Shown here piece after piece: positions 33,996-46,067 of a DNA stretch of 64,000 nucleotides (position 1 is its first letter; each line of letters begins with the position of its first letter). The position numbers and the translations under genes were made by a program. Source of the DNA: Dreissena polymorpha (lineage: Eukaryota > Mollusca > Bivalvia > Myida > Dreissenidae); contig NC_068360.1 in assembly GCF_020536995.1 (NCBI RefSeq), positions 90,635,919 through 90,699,918 of the forward strand. Reading direction: 5' to 3'. The notes under the pieces were generated by a model. That model searched no databases. It saw only the letters and a program-made list of their open reading frames with translations, and had not been told where the DNA came from.

Positions 33996-34190
33996 GTCCG
34001 CACAGGCTAATCAGGGACGACACTTTCCGCTTTTTTGATATTTTTCGTTTAAAGAAAGTCTCTTCTCATCAAAAATCCAGTTTAGGCGGAAAGTGTCGTC
34101 CCTGATAAGCCTGTGCGCACTGCACAGGCTAGTCTGGGACGACACTTTACGCACATGCATTAAACCCCCTTTTCACAGAGCACGGCTCAG
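33996..34190. repeat. Foldback MITE family A, well preserved
   Basis: AGTCCGCACAGGCTAATCAG, GGGACGACACTTTCCGC, AGGCGGAAAGTGTCGTCCC, GCACATGCATTAAACCCCC, ending CACAGAGCACGGCTC. Left outer arm absent. Confidence 0.88.
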
Positions 34191-35791
34191 ATGTTTCACC
34201 TTCTTCTCCCATCCAACTTTAACTGAGCCTTTCGAAAATTGTAATCTGAACATAACAAACCAAACAGCGTTACATTATTTCGTTACATATTCATAAGAAA
34301 GGTGAATGATTTGTCCTGAAATTTTTACACATTAATAAGACAAATCTCGTGTTAAGCGTGGCACCATTGTAGCTTTTCTTAAGCTGTAAAGAATAGTTTC
34401 GCACTCAAACCTCAAAATATATTATTTAGAAATTAATTCCATTTTAGCATGTTAGCTTTGAACTTAATTGTCGAAACACCCGAACATTCATGAACGAACA
34501 CGAGCCAAATTTAAGGCGGAAGTAATCGGGACCCCAACGTGCGGTGCAAAAATATGGAATGTTTAATATTGTTGATATCTGATAAATAAATTGGGTTTTT
34601 GTGACGAGAAAAACAGGGGTCTACACGTCATGCCGCTTTCTATCCTAATCATATTGCTTGATTTTTATTATTGATAGATTCCTTTGTTACGTTATAACTG
34701 TTATCAATAACTAGCTACTTCTTATAAATAAGTTATTAAATAATCCATTATCGCCATTTGCTATAACGTTGTTTTGGTATTCAGGTTGTACACGTGTCAC
34801 ATATTCCAGCCCACGTTATTCAATCAGTGTGCACGTGCCATCGTCAACGCGCATGTCATTGTGTCTATAGGCTGTCACGTGTCACTGAGGCATCACAATA
34901 AAATTTGCTATACGCCCAGTCAGGTTTTATTAGAATTTAAAACCATGCGTGTCTTCTCAAAACAGTCCCTTCTATATTAACTTTCCTTACTACCTGCGAA
35001 GTGTAAATAGTATGGCATATGTATTGTCTGAAAGAATTTATCCGAACAAAGCTTTTCTCCATATAAAGAAATCACCAACAGGTGGTAACGGTAATTAATT
35101 TCATAGCATGAACATAACTTTTCCGATGCCGCTTTTAGAAAAGAGTATATTACAAGTTTGTTCTGTTTACCAGATGTTGCACACAAAACATCAAAAGTTA
35201 GTTTTATGATGGAATAAATTGAAAAAAAAAACTTACGTACAAAATAATTTTGAATTCTGAAACAAATAAAAAATACATTTATTGAATATCGTTTTTTTCA
35301 GTTTTAACATTTTGATATAGCTCTCGTGTCAATTATATTCGCATAAATAGAAAACTAAAATAGGCTTTCTAATCTTGTACCAAATTTACAAGTGTTTTCG
35401 GGCGATGGATCGGATGACAATCTACTTTTCACTTTCTTATTACTCTAATCACGCACGCAATGTGTTCTAAAATTGCTGCGTTTGTACGCGAGAAAAGTGT
35501 CTAAAGGGACACTACCCGATTTTACCAGTGTCTATTGGATATTGAGGTTATTTCCCTTTGAGTTCTTGTCGGCTATAAACAAAATTCAAGATTGTATACG
35601 TCCATTTATGAGCATGTTATTAAATTAAAATTGTAAATCAGTCGACAATTAAATGATCTTACCCTCACCTTTAGTCAAAGCCATCGCTCAAGAAAAATGT
35701 GTAGGCTTATGAGTAAAAAAACTGTACTTGTTTAAATTATTCGAATTATAATCGGTGTATTATGAGGGTCGATGGTTGCAATCCTTTCACA
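34191..35791. other. Intergenic, nothing recognised
   Basis: AT-rich sequence without recognised genes or repeats. Confidence 0.35.
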
Positions 35792-36010
35792 TGAGCCTCA
35801 CTATTGGGCTTGATACATGTGCGTATAGTGTCGTTCCAGATAAGCCTGTGCAGTCCGCACAGGCTATTCAGGGCGACACTCTCCGCAAAGACTAGATTTC
35901 CGTTTAAAACAGAATTCCTTTAAACGAAAAACCTATCGGCCTGCACTGGCTAATCTGGGACGACATTTAACGCACATGCATTAAGCCCCATTTTCATAGA
36001 GCGAGGCTCA
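35792..36010. repeat. Foldback MITE family A
   Basis: GAGCCTCACTATTGGGCTTG, CCTGTGCAGTCCGCACAGGC, GGGACGACATTTAACGCACA, ending ATAGAGCGAGGCTC. The middle is shortened. Confidence 0.8.
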
Positions 36011-38056
36011 GGTGTAAACAAGCGTTGATATATTTGAACCCTACGACCGGATCAAAATTATTGACGGAAGTGATTTCAATATCCATGCGCTGTTTTAGAA
36101 CGATAGCATAGAGGAGTACGATGATCGGGATTTGATCTTTGCAATGACCCAGAATCTAAAAATACATGGTGATATAAATTATGCTGCAAAATATTCAAAC
36201 TCGTCATTAACTTGCTTAATGGGATGATTGTCTTGTCATGGAACCAAAGTATTGCCGTTAAACGTCGAAACAAACGACATGAAAAGATGCTCAGAACATG
36301 TAGTGAAAAACATGTATCTCATTTAAAATGCCATTGTTAGCAAACCATGTTATAATCGAAATACTTTTTACATTAATATCGTTGTTTAACAGACATTAGA
36401 CAATCCTGCGTCGATCTTGTACATGGCTTTTACAGAAACCAATCAACCTGAATTACAGGTATGAACTATTATAATTTGTGGCGAAACCTCAAATGCCCCC
36501 TCTGTACAAGAAAAAGGGAAAGAAAACATAGCCCAAAAGTTAGTTTTCATCCCCGCCAGAAGTTATTGTGGTTTTATAGACACTCTTAAAACATTAAGTG
36601 GTTGTTTATAAGCCAATTAACTACACTAAAATCGAAAAACTTCTGTGCGAATAATTAAAAAATCGCATATCGTTTGTGTCATTTAACGTTTAACTTTTCT
36701 GCCATTTGTTCCTTCTGTCTCCGTTTTGACAATCCTTTTGGTTCAGTAGGGTAGTGAATGCGGTTTTGGATGCTTTTTGTTTTCGACTGATATAATACAG
36801 TACTCATTTAACAAAATATAGTTTATTCATGTACAAAATCACACTCGTGCGTGACAAATGCAAAGGTGATAGCTCGTACAAAATAACGAGAATGCATAGA
36901 ATGCTTTTATACAAACTTTACAAGATTCTTCCACGAATATGTACATATTTACGATTAACATCTTTACAATACACACTCTGTTATTTTGATTGACAAAATA
37001 CAATAAATGCTGATAACATGTAGATATGTATTTACTTAGATTTGTTACAATGCCCATCATTTAATATCATTGTTATATGGTTGTTACATTGTTGTTAGCA
37101 CTAACCTAATGTTCATAAAATTATTAAAATGAGGAATGTAATTTGCACTTATGTGTACACTATATGAATATTTTGTCCTTACAAGTTTGTTAACGTTATT
37201 AAACCTACAGTTTAAAATTATCAATAAATGTGCGTGTATGTAATATCCTTTACATGTTATTTAACACAAACTATTCATTTATGAGATCCAAACAAACATA
37301 TGTACATAAACACAAACATAAATAGAAAGCACATGTTTTCAGATCAACGAATGTGTGGATTCATTAATACTTCACTTAGACGCAATCGACCAAAAAATGA
37401 GACATTCATGAATACATCCAAACCATTTGTACAGTCACCTCTTACCGGCATTGGCATTACATGTACACATTATGTTAACCCGTAAAAATTGTACCAACCA
37501 ATCATGAACTTTCTTAACTAAAATATATATGCCAAATATAAATTACATATAACAGAAAAAGAAAAAGGTCAGATTACTAGTACTTATTAAATTGCTTTTA
37601 GCACAGTGAGTATTTGATAGCATAGAAGCACATATCCGTACAATTGTTATTCGCAAAAATAGTCATTGAGCAGTAATCGTTAGATTCGAAATCCACCAAT
37701 GCTCAAGGGAAAGTACTCGTACAAATTGTGTTTTGAGTAACGTAAGAACTATGTAATATAGTATACTTTATGTCAGGCTACAGGTAAAAAGGCCTTTGCA
37801 AATATCGAGATATAAAAATGACAAGCAAAACGAATCAATCTCGTCTGCCTACCATCTCTGGTGTAATACTGTTGTTATAAATAACAGAGGTATTCTGAAG
37901 TCGGAGTTGATTTTCAGACACTGGTAAAAGAAAATATCCACGACTGACCGCAAATACGTCGTATTTATAAACACTTCAATATCATTTTACAACGGGTTCT
38001 TTAGCTAGTAACGCGTTCTTGTCACAATTTTGGTCGACTGATCCTAAGCAAGAATT
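36011..38056. other. Intergenic / possible 3' UTR of minus FAM124-like gene
   Basis: No coding similarity. TTTATT (minus-strand AATAAA) at 36,822-36,827 could mark the end of a long 3' UTR of the minus FAM124-like gene, 1.2 kb past its stop; this is a guess. Confidence 0.35.
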
Positions 38057-41000
38057 CTATACGTAGAAGCCCTTAAGGCCCACCAGGCTCTGCTTGGGTC
38101 TTTCCGGTACGCAAGGTGGGTCTACTGGGGGTTTCTTAAGGGGCACACGTGGTGGAAGCGCCGGTGGTCGATCCTCTATTTCCGGCGTTGTCACGGAAAT
38201 AACGTCACTTAGCGAGAGAGATTTCTCGCTGGTCACTGATGACGACAGAGAAGATGATGTCACTGAGGTGAACGATTGCACGGATTTGTCTGAATTCACT
38301 GAACCGCGTGACGAGCGTGATGAACGTGACGACGAGCGTGCTCGTGACGTCATCATCGCACTTTCGGTCGGCGTTGACGATTTTGCATGGTGTTTTCCGA
38401 CGACATCGATGGTTATGACGTTTCCGTCATGATCCTTAGTTTCCCACAGATTGTCCGAGATCGGTTTGCACACGTTTGGGAACAATGGCACCAGGCTACC
38501 CACATCCGGCACTTTAAATTGCAGTTTTACTGATTGCAAAGGTCGCGGAAGAGTCTCTCCCTTGAGTTTCTTTAACGCGAATTGCACGTTGTAATGTTCT
38601 CGAGAATGAATGGTGAACATGCAGAAATCGTCACGTGTCATGTCCGGTTCGTAACCGATGATTAATTTATAAAACTCGAGCATATCAGCCCATGACTCCT
38701 CGCTCGTAAATAGCACAATGCGTAGTGATTCCTTTCCACAGTGCACCATCCGCACGGCCCAAAGCGGTAATTCTTCCGAGGTGTAAAAATAGTCCGAGCT
38801 ATTATACGGATATAAGTTGATTTTCCCTTGACCGACGTGTTCCGAATGGTGGAATCTCCACGGTGACTTCTCGAATCGTCTTTTAGCCGTCTGCACGCGC
38901 TCATAACCCAGCGGTCCTTCTTCGCTCAGGAATATCATCATCGCAACACTGGGCATGCGCGAGACGGGTTTCGGCTGACAAAATGACTGGTTCACCGTTT
39001 CGTCATCTGTATTGGCGATTACGTTGAAAATATGCAGATCCTGGTCTATCATGTTCAATACGGGCTGGTACAGCTTGGCTAATGGCAAGACCTTATGAAA
39101 GCAAGGATACAGATATAAAAATGGCATATATTTTTATAGTTTCTTTTTCAACTTTTCGTATATATGTGGCTCGAATGTGGAACAAGTATATACACAATAC
39201 AGACGACAACTTAAGCATGTAATATGTAAAGAACTTGATTTTTGTTTTCACTTGTTTTTAAATAATCGCAAATGCATCGAGTTCAATACTTGTGTAATAA
39301 ACATTCCCTTGATATCGCATTAGATATATCTTTATGTTTTACATAAAAAGTTTAGAGGGCACATGTACAATTTTCGCGACGGATATATGTTACACTTTAA
39401 AGCACAATTATGTTTTTTTTTTAAACTCCCGTCTTAATTTACCTCACGTGGATCAACGAGGAAGTGCAGTTGCAGCCGGTAGGGGTCGCTAGGCAGCATG
39501 ACGGAGTCCGAGTCGGAACCGAGGCTGCCAGAGTCGATACTGACGTTATCGGCTCCCCGAATTGAGCTCAGGGAGGAAATACTGCTGCCTGAAAATAATG
39601 GAAATGAGTCGTGCTACGAGAAAACGGGGTCTAATGCATGTGCATAAAGTATTATCCCTTTTGAAGTCCTAATCAGGGACGATACTTTTCGCTTTTATGG
39701 TATTTTTTGTTTAAAGAAAGTCACGTTTCAGCAAGAATCCAGATAGTGCGGAAAGTGTCTTCCGTGATAAGCCTGTGCGGACTGCATATGCAGTAAGCCC
39801 CGTTTTCTCAGAGCGATGCGTTTATTGGCTTCTATTGTATCTTTCGGTCACTTCATATTCGTTCAGTATACATATCGATACGTTAGTGAAAAATGACAGA
39901 TAAATGATATTTATACAGGAATTGCAAATCACTAAGTAAATGAAGTCAAAGAATAGAAACTTTACGACCGTTTCAGCTAAATTGGTTTCACTTCAACATT
40001 TAACCCATTTATGCCTACTGGACTCGCCCATCCTTCTAAATTGGATCAATTTATTTCCAAAATTAGTGATGTCTGGTATATTTATTTCTGTTTTTCGAAA
40101 AGTTCTTACATACATTCCTTTAAGCAATCAGCGTAGACCCTGATGAGACGCCGCATTATGCGGTCTGCGCTGTTTGTCAATGCCATTTTTCTAGACGCTA
40201 GGCATAAAAGGGTTAAGTATTCACTTACTGTTAAAGCATGATATATAATCCAAAACTAACATCATATTCCTTTTAGAGCACAATCAATCATTGAACAATT
40301 GACGCCAGTGCGACCCTCGTATGATACATAATAAATAACAATTGTCTTAAATAAAATATAAAGCGTTTCTAAAATACCACGTGTGTTTTCCATAACAAAG
40401 TGCGAAACACACATTTTTCCCCGTTGAATATCTCTCCCCGTTGAATCAAGTCTTTGAAAAAACAATCATCAGAAATGTGTATGAAGAGCGTGTGAGAATA
40501 GAATCATAAATATTTAATTACTAAATACGCCATTTTCTGTCAATTTCAACAAAAGGGTCACAGTCGTTATTTCCGTGAATACTCGGAATCGATCGTCTGA
40601 CCAATCGCATCGATCGGTATAGTTCGTGAAATACAGCGAAAAAGGACGAAAGAATCCGAAGCGCAAACATGGCGACAAATGGATTCGATCGTATTGAAAA
40701 GAATAGCAAGAATGATTAGGAATAAAGTGAGCTGCGGACTATAGCAACAAATATTGATTTTAACTGAGTGTTCCTGGAAAAGAAGCATTCTCTCATATGA
40801 TAACGTATTCATCATTCCGAAAATTGTCCTTGCCGTTGAAATTGACATTTGCCGGGGGAAACTTTTCTGCGGCTTGTACTAAGGTCTAAATAAACACTGC
40901 AACAGTGAACTGTGATAATATTTATATTTTCAAAACCCAATTAACGTTAGCGTATTCGTAATATGACTAAGGTTTATCTCGCTTTCTAAACATGAGTAAG

Positions 41001-44000
41001 AAATAATTAAATTTCACGCACATGTTGGTATACGTAATAATAAAGTAAAAATAATATATAATAAAATGTCACACTTGATATTTGAATCATACTTAGGAAG
41101 TTTTAAATTAAAACATATGTAATTCTAAAAAAATATAACTTACCATCAAAGGAGGAGCAACCGGAAGATGTGGACGACGAAGTACCGGAAGTTGAGCAAC
41201 TACCACGTCGGGACCTAAAATGAACACAAAATGGTGATTCATATGATGAGTACTGACGCCCATGTCGGATGACAAGAGAAAGCATAATTTGCTTGTTTGC
41301 TTACGTTGTTATTTGTTACAAAACCTTTGATATATATCATGGCGTTTTTGTCAAATTCAAATTTGCAAAAATGAGCGGTACACTGCTTCTCTGTTAGCTG
41401 CCCGACCATCCGGAGACGTTTAGAGTATTCAAACATGCAAAGTCACTCATGAGAGAGGTCTGGCGACTGAAACGCTTGGTATTGACCGAAACAAGTCTGC
41501 TTTCGTGAAACAAACACGGTCTAAGCAAACGGTGCTGACATTTAAATCAAGATAAATGAAACAACGCGGCCATCAACGATGCCGTATTTATCGAGTCAAG
41601 CTTTTCAAACAAGTGAAAGTTGTAACGATAAGTTAAAATATAAAAATTCGAGTGCATTTACGAGCATCCACGTGGCTGAATGAGTTGATAAAATGTTTAA
41701 CCCATTTATGCCTAGTGGACTCTCCCATCCTTCTCAATTGGATCAATTTATGTCCAAAATTAGGGATGTCTAGTATGTTTATCTCTATATTTAGAATATT
41801 TCTTACAGAAATTCCTTTAAGCAATCAGCGTAGACCCAGGTGAGACGACGCATCATGCGGCGTCTCATCTGGGTCTACACTGTTTGCCAAGGTCTTTTTT
41901 CTAGACGCTAGGCATAAAATGTTTAAATAGCCATTTATTATTTTCACAAGTAATGCTATTTTTTTGAAACCAATACCGATTTCGAACACGTCCAGCCTTG
42001 CAGAAATATATGTCTGACATTTGTGGAGCAATCAGTGCATATGCATACATGCATTACTTATACGTGGATTTTAAATGATCGACTCGACAAGTCTGAAAGT
42101 CGAAACGACTAACCAACTGTTGTTATTAAGTATCCGACATATTGTTATTTGGAAATCCGTATTTAGCATTAAAATGGAAGATGGTTAATTATTTTCGATG
42201 ACAGATGAATGTATGCTTTTCTCCACTTACCTTTATTGATATTTATTGAAGTAATGTATCCACATTCACATCCACATTTACATAAAAACTCAGAAATCTA
42301 AAAGAATGTTAGTTACCTACATGAGCAAAGCCCTTAAATGTATGCGAATATTTCTTTAACTTACAACTTTATCTAGCAGACCAATCAAATAACAATGGAA
42401 GAACATTGGAATTAGCAATACACACAAATACCAGAGAACAATTGTGATCGTGAACAATTGCGATAAGCATGTTTACCTAACATAATAAATAAATCAAAGT
42501 CAATCGTGGGACTTATATCTACTTGATAAAGTTTAAGATATTTAAACAGGCGGGGATTTGGCCAGTATTTTAGCAATTTTGAATTTAAATGTTTGTCTAA
42601 AACGCGGCTGTTGTTTATTCGTTGATTAGCTGAGGTGTCTGTCGTTCAAAATGCGACCCCTCCTTATGTGTATTATAAGGTCATACAGGGGATAATTTGG
42701 TGACATTTGTAAACACATGAGGGCATCCATAAGATAAAATATTGATCGTCTTTTTGACGCTTTTAAGAGACTATACATCCGAAATTAAGGATTCTCTACT
42801 TTTATAGCTAAATGCCTTTACTTATTTTCTCAGCAAATGTAACCCATTTTGTTTATTATTTATTTTAAATGTTTACATAGGAACGGCATAAACATATCCC
42901 TTTCATAAAAAACATTGTCCTCTTGGTAAAATGTTCGTAGGCCTAGCTCATTTAGTGCAATAAAACAATCAGAATTTCATTGTGAAGTTTTACATAACAA
43001 TAACCTGTGAACAAAGCATTCAACAGAAAAAAAATCGTTTCAGTCAAACATTTGTTAAATGAAAATAATTTGTTCGGTGTTAAAAGGCTTGGTATTATTG
43101 CGAACGTAGATAATGACACGCCCAGTTGAACAATGTAATATTCGCTATATAACATTTTCTCTGACGCGTACGCTTCAATGAGTTCGGTTTTCATATGAAT
43201 AAGGGTGCAATGCGTTTAGAGGCCTAATGTCACGCGATATAGAGGTGAAATCGATAGTATCTCTGTGAACAATAATGGGTGAATAATTTGTTGAATAAAA
43301 CTCCAATTTTAAGATTGAAAATACAATCATTAGCCGTATAATGTGCCTGTGACATATTGACAGCAAGGTAAGCGGACTCCATTCGTTCCACTGAGAAAAA
43401 GGTATCAAATGTCGAAAGGTTAGGCGTTATCTACCATTATACCCTCTCTTTAAGAAATCTTACAGTGTGTCTATATACAGAACTATTACTGTTTTCATTA
43501 TTTAAAGTACATTTGAATGTGGTGTGGCATAAGTTTACAAGTTTACAATTTAATTCCCATTCTTAAACATAAATAGGGTTTAAAATACCACGTGACCTGT
43601 ATATACGATTTGAAAACTATTATGGGCGACACGGTTTAAAATGATTGCGCATATGATAAGTACGAGAGCTTGTATCGTATCACATATGATATGTACGAGA
43701 GCTTGTATCATATCACATATGATAAGCACGAGAGCTTGTATCGTATCACATATGATATGTACGAGAGCTTGTATCATATCACATATGATAAGTACGAGAG
43801 CTTGTATCGTATCACATATTATATGTACGAGAGCTTGTATCATATCACATATGATAAGTACGAGAGCTTGTATCATATCACATATGATATGTACGAGAGC
43901 TTGTATCATATCACATATGATAAGTACGAGAGCTTGTATCGTATCACATATGATATGTACGAGAGCTTGTATCATATCACATATGATAAGTACGAGAGCT

Positions 44001-46045
44001 TGTATCGTATCACATATTATATGTACGAGAGCTTGTATCATATCACATATGATATGTACGAGAGCTTGTTTCATATCACATATGATAAGTACGAGAGCTT
44101 GTATCATATCATATATGTTATGTACGAGAGCTTGTATCGTATCACATATGATATGTACGAGAGCTTGTAAAGTTGTACACGTATGAGAGCTTTAAAAGAG
44201 ACTTGGAGCTATCTTGGCGTTTATTAACCCATTTATGCCTAGTGGACTCTCCCATCCTTCTTAATTGGATCAATTTATTTTCAAAATTAGGTATAGTATA
44301 TTTATTTCTATATTTAGAAAATTTCTTACTGTAATTCCTTTAAGCAAACAGCGCAGACCCAGATGAGACGCCGCATCATGCGGCGTCTCATCTGGGTCTA
44401 CGCTGTTTGCCAAGGACTTTTTTCTAGACGCTAGGCAAGCGAATAACAAGCCAAACAGCTAACACTATACACTACATTAAATACTGCGAAAAAGTGATTC
44501 AGGTATATTGAAATACAATCGCCTTTAATCTGTCTTTGCATAAACGAACGTGTTTTTGCACATTCACGAAAATTAAAAAAAAAAGGCGTTAGTCATTAAG
44601 AAGATAAAGAAAATTTGTTCTCATAAATTCCATCAAGAAAATAAACTAAATGAAATATTGCCTAAGGGATACGTTCATTATTTTTGTTAAAATGAAGCTA
44701 TTCATGCGAATTGTATATAATGGATATGCATTAAAGAAATTACTACCAATTTGTGTTTAATAGCGCATTATAATGATTATATCGATAAACCCAGTGAACA
44801 CATGCGTCTTTTGGCTAGTGAAATTGAAATGCATTTTATCGACCTGCGATTTATGCAATTTATGCAATTTTGCATAACGGAGACTGCATCCGCATAAACA
44901 ATCCGTGATGAGTCAAAATTCAAGCTCTCGGCGATCGATCAGCCACCAAGACATTTCCAATTTTAAAAATATGAACCGCGCCCTGTGAAAAGGTGGTTTA
45001 ATGCATGTGCGTAAAGTGTCGTCCCTGATTAGCACAGGCTTATCACGGACGACACTTTCCGCTTTAATGGTAATTTTTTGTTTACAGAAAGTCTCTTCTT
45101 AGCAAAAATCCACTTTAAGCTGAAAGTACCGTCCCTTATTAGCATGTGCGGAATGCGTACGCTAATCTGGGACAACACTTTACGCACATGCATTAAACCC
45201 CTTTTTCACAGAGCACATATATCAATTGTTTGGTTTGGTAAAAGAACTTTGGCTTGCGGGGTTCAATCAGTTTTAATAAAGCTAATTATGGATTTGTCCT
45301 ATTAAAAATCATAGGGTAAACATAACAGACGGTACAATTTTCGAAGAGGATTAATTTTACAATTATCGCAACAAATATATGATAACATATTTTCGGTATT
45401 TTATGCATTCCCTTCTTAGATTTCGTTTGCATTTATATATTTTCAACTTGATTACTTAATTTCATTTAAGCTCGATTGCGCCGAGACCCAAAGCCTTATG
45501 CGGACACGCTTGAGTCCCATTACTGGGTATAACTAGAAATTAGTGTCTTAAAAGAGAATATCTATGGAGCGCTCACAGAGAGGGTATCGATCCCAGGGCC
45601 ACCTGATCGCTCTTCGGACACTACGCCACCACTATCTTATTAATAACTATTTTATTACAGAACAAACTTTTATAAAAAAGACCGGGATAGAACATCGGAT
45701 TGTTTATAACTTAAGCAAAATTTGCCGTTGTCGGGTAGGTACTACTTAAAAGTACCCCTGGTACTTTTTGGTATGCTACAATGTACCCTGGGTATGGAAA
45801 ATAAGTTTAAAGGCAGCGGCACTCAGAGGGTACGTTTTAATATATTTTCCGTACTTTTAAAAACACTTAAAAGTACCCGAGATACTTTTATGAAGTAACT
45901 AGTACCTGAGCCGACAAGGACTAACCGAACATTACTAAACCGCTTACCTGTAGTCCCAGAATGGGTAGTTCTCCGTGTCCTCTGAGGCAAGGCGCTTCGC
46001 CTTGAGGGCCCTCTGCTGGTAGGTCCGCTTCACGTAAGTCTCCAT
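38057..46045 (-). CDS. FAM124-like protein, minus-strand paralogue, 449 aa
   Basis: Exons 46045-45948, 41214-41144, 39588-39443 and 39091-38057, all with consensus GT-AG ends and matching phases; together 1,350 nt with stop TAG. Exon 1 ends PFWDY; exons 2-3 give a serine-rich N-terminus (STSSGCSSFDG, SSISSLSS, SIDSGSLGSDSDS), then DPYRLQLHFLVDPRE, like the start of the FAM124 domain in vertebrates. Exon 4: YQPVLNMIDQDLHIFNV, MMIFLSEEGPLGYERVQTAK, PWRFHHSEH, PLWAVRMVHCGKES, RDDFCMFTI, VPLFPNVCKPISDNLWET, DHDGNVITID. A Ser/Arg-rich, then proline-rich tail (PPALPPRVPLKKPP) ends GFYV, a possible class II PDZ ligand. It is convergent with its paralogue at 13,003-27,014. The molecular function of the family is not established. 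Confidence 0.92.
39606..39819. repeat. Foldback MITE family A, intron of minus FAM124-like gene
   Basis: GAGTCGTGCTACGAGAAAAC, TAATGCATGTGCATAAAGTA, CTAATCAGGGACGATAC, GCCTGTGCGGACTGC, ending TTCTCAGAGCGATGC. It begins 18 bp upstream (transcript sense) of the exon 3 acceptor. Confidence 0.8.
40004..40212 (+). mobile_element. TTAA-flanked MITE, family D, one hairpin arm lost
   Basis: TTAA at 40000-40003 and 40213-40216; CCCATTTATGCCTACTGGAC and GCTAGGCATAAAAGGG ends. The second hairpin arm (CGTCTCATCTGGGTC) is missing, so the palindrome is broken. Confidence 0.82.
41701..41922 (+). mobile_element. TTAA-flanked hairpin MITE, family D
   Basis: TTAA at 41697-41700 and 41923-41926; CCCATTTATGCCTAGTGGAC start; the right end is decayed (CTAGGCATAAAATGT). 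Hairpin GGTGAGACGACGCATCATGC. Confidence 0.82.
41927..43647. other. Intron 1 of minus FAM124-like gene, unremarkable part
   Basis: AT-rich intronic DNA with no recognised exon or repeat. Confidence 0.4.
43648..44190. repeat. 33-bp minisatellite with 66-bp and 198-bp higher order
   Basis: About 16 units of TACGAGAGCTTGTATC(A/G)TATCACATATGATA(A/T)G, mostly alternating between two subtypes, so a 66-bp dimer. A rare ATATTATATG variant at about 43,816 recurs at 44,014, exactly 198 bp (six units) on. Several frames on both strands stay open because 33 is a multiple of three. It lies in intron 1 of the minus FAM124-like gene. Confidence 0.95.
44228..44437 (+). mobile_element. MITE family D, right end truncated
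   Basis: TTAA at 44224-44227, then CCCATTTATGCCTAGTGGAC; hairpin GATGAGACGCCGCATCATGC. It stops at GACGCTAGGCA and lacks the last ~10 bases and the right TTAA. It lies 38 bp after the 33-bp minisatellite. Confidence 0.82.
44973..45216. repeat. Foldback MITE family A, near full length
   Basis: GAACCGCGCCCTGTGAAAAG, GCATGTGCGTAAAGTGTCGT, AAGTCTCTTCTTAGC, TTTACGCACATGCATTAAAC, ending CACAGAGCAC. Both outer arms visible. Confidence 0.85.
45590..45645 (-). repeat. Possible tRNA-derived SINE fragment
   Basis: On the minus strand, TGGCGTAGTG resembles an A box and GGGATCGATACCC a B box, about 35 bp apart. No full tRNA fold. Weak. Confidence 0.35.
45741..45905. repeat. AGTACC-rich repeat patch
   Basis: CTTAAAAGTACCC occurs near 45,746 and 45,868, with further GTACC/GGTAC motifs between. 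Probably a decayed MITE. It lies 43 bp downstream (transcript sense) of exon 1 of the minus FAM124-like gene. Confidence 0.4.
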
Positions 46046-46047
46046 AG

Positions 46048-46067
46048 TGACGTCACCGATGACGTCA
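46048..46067. promoter_or_regulatory. Two perfect CRE palindromes upstream of FAM124-like start
   Basis: TGACGTCA at 46048-46055 and again at 46060-46067, four bases apart, starting 3 bp upstream of the ATG of the minus FAM124-like gene. TGACGTCA is the full binding site of CREB/ATF dimers. The location implies a core promoter or 5' UTR; cAMP/CREB control is inferred. Confidence 0.7.

Noticed and set aside
38662-38904. Minus-strand 80-codon frame overlapping the FAM124-like exon
   Set aside because: Out of frame with the clearly homologous FAM124 sequence.
43580-44186. Three 166-181-codon repetitive frames
   Set aside because: They are produced by the 33-bp minisatellite; there is no start context, domain or splice support.
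43648-44190. CRISPR-like array
   Set aside because: Units are contiguous 33-bp tandem repeats without unique spacers, and the genome is animal.
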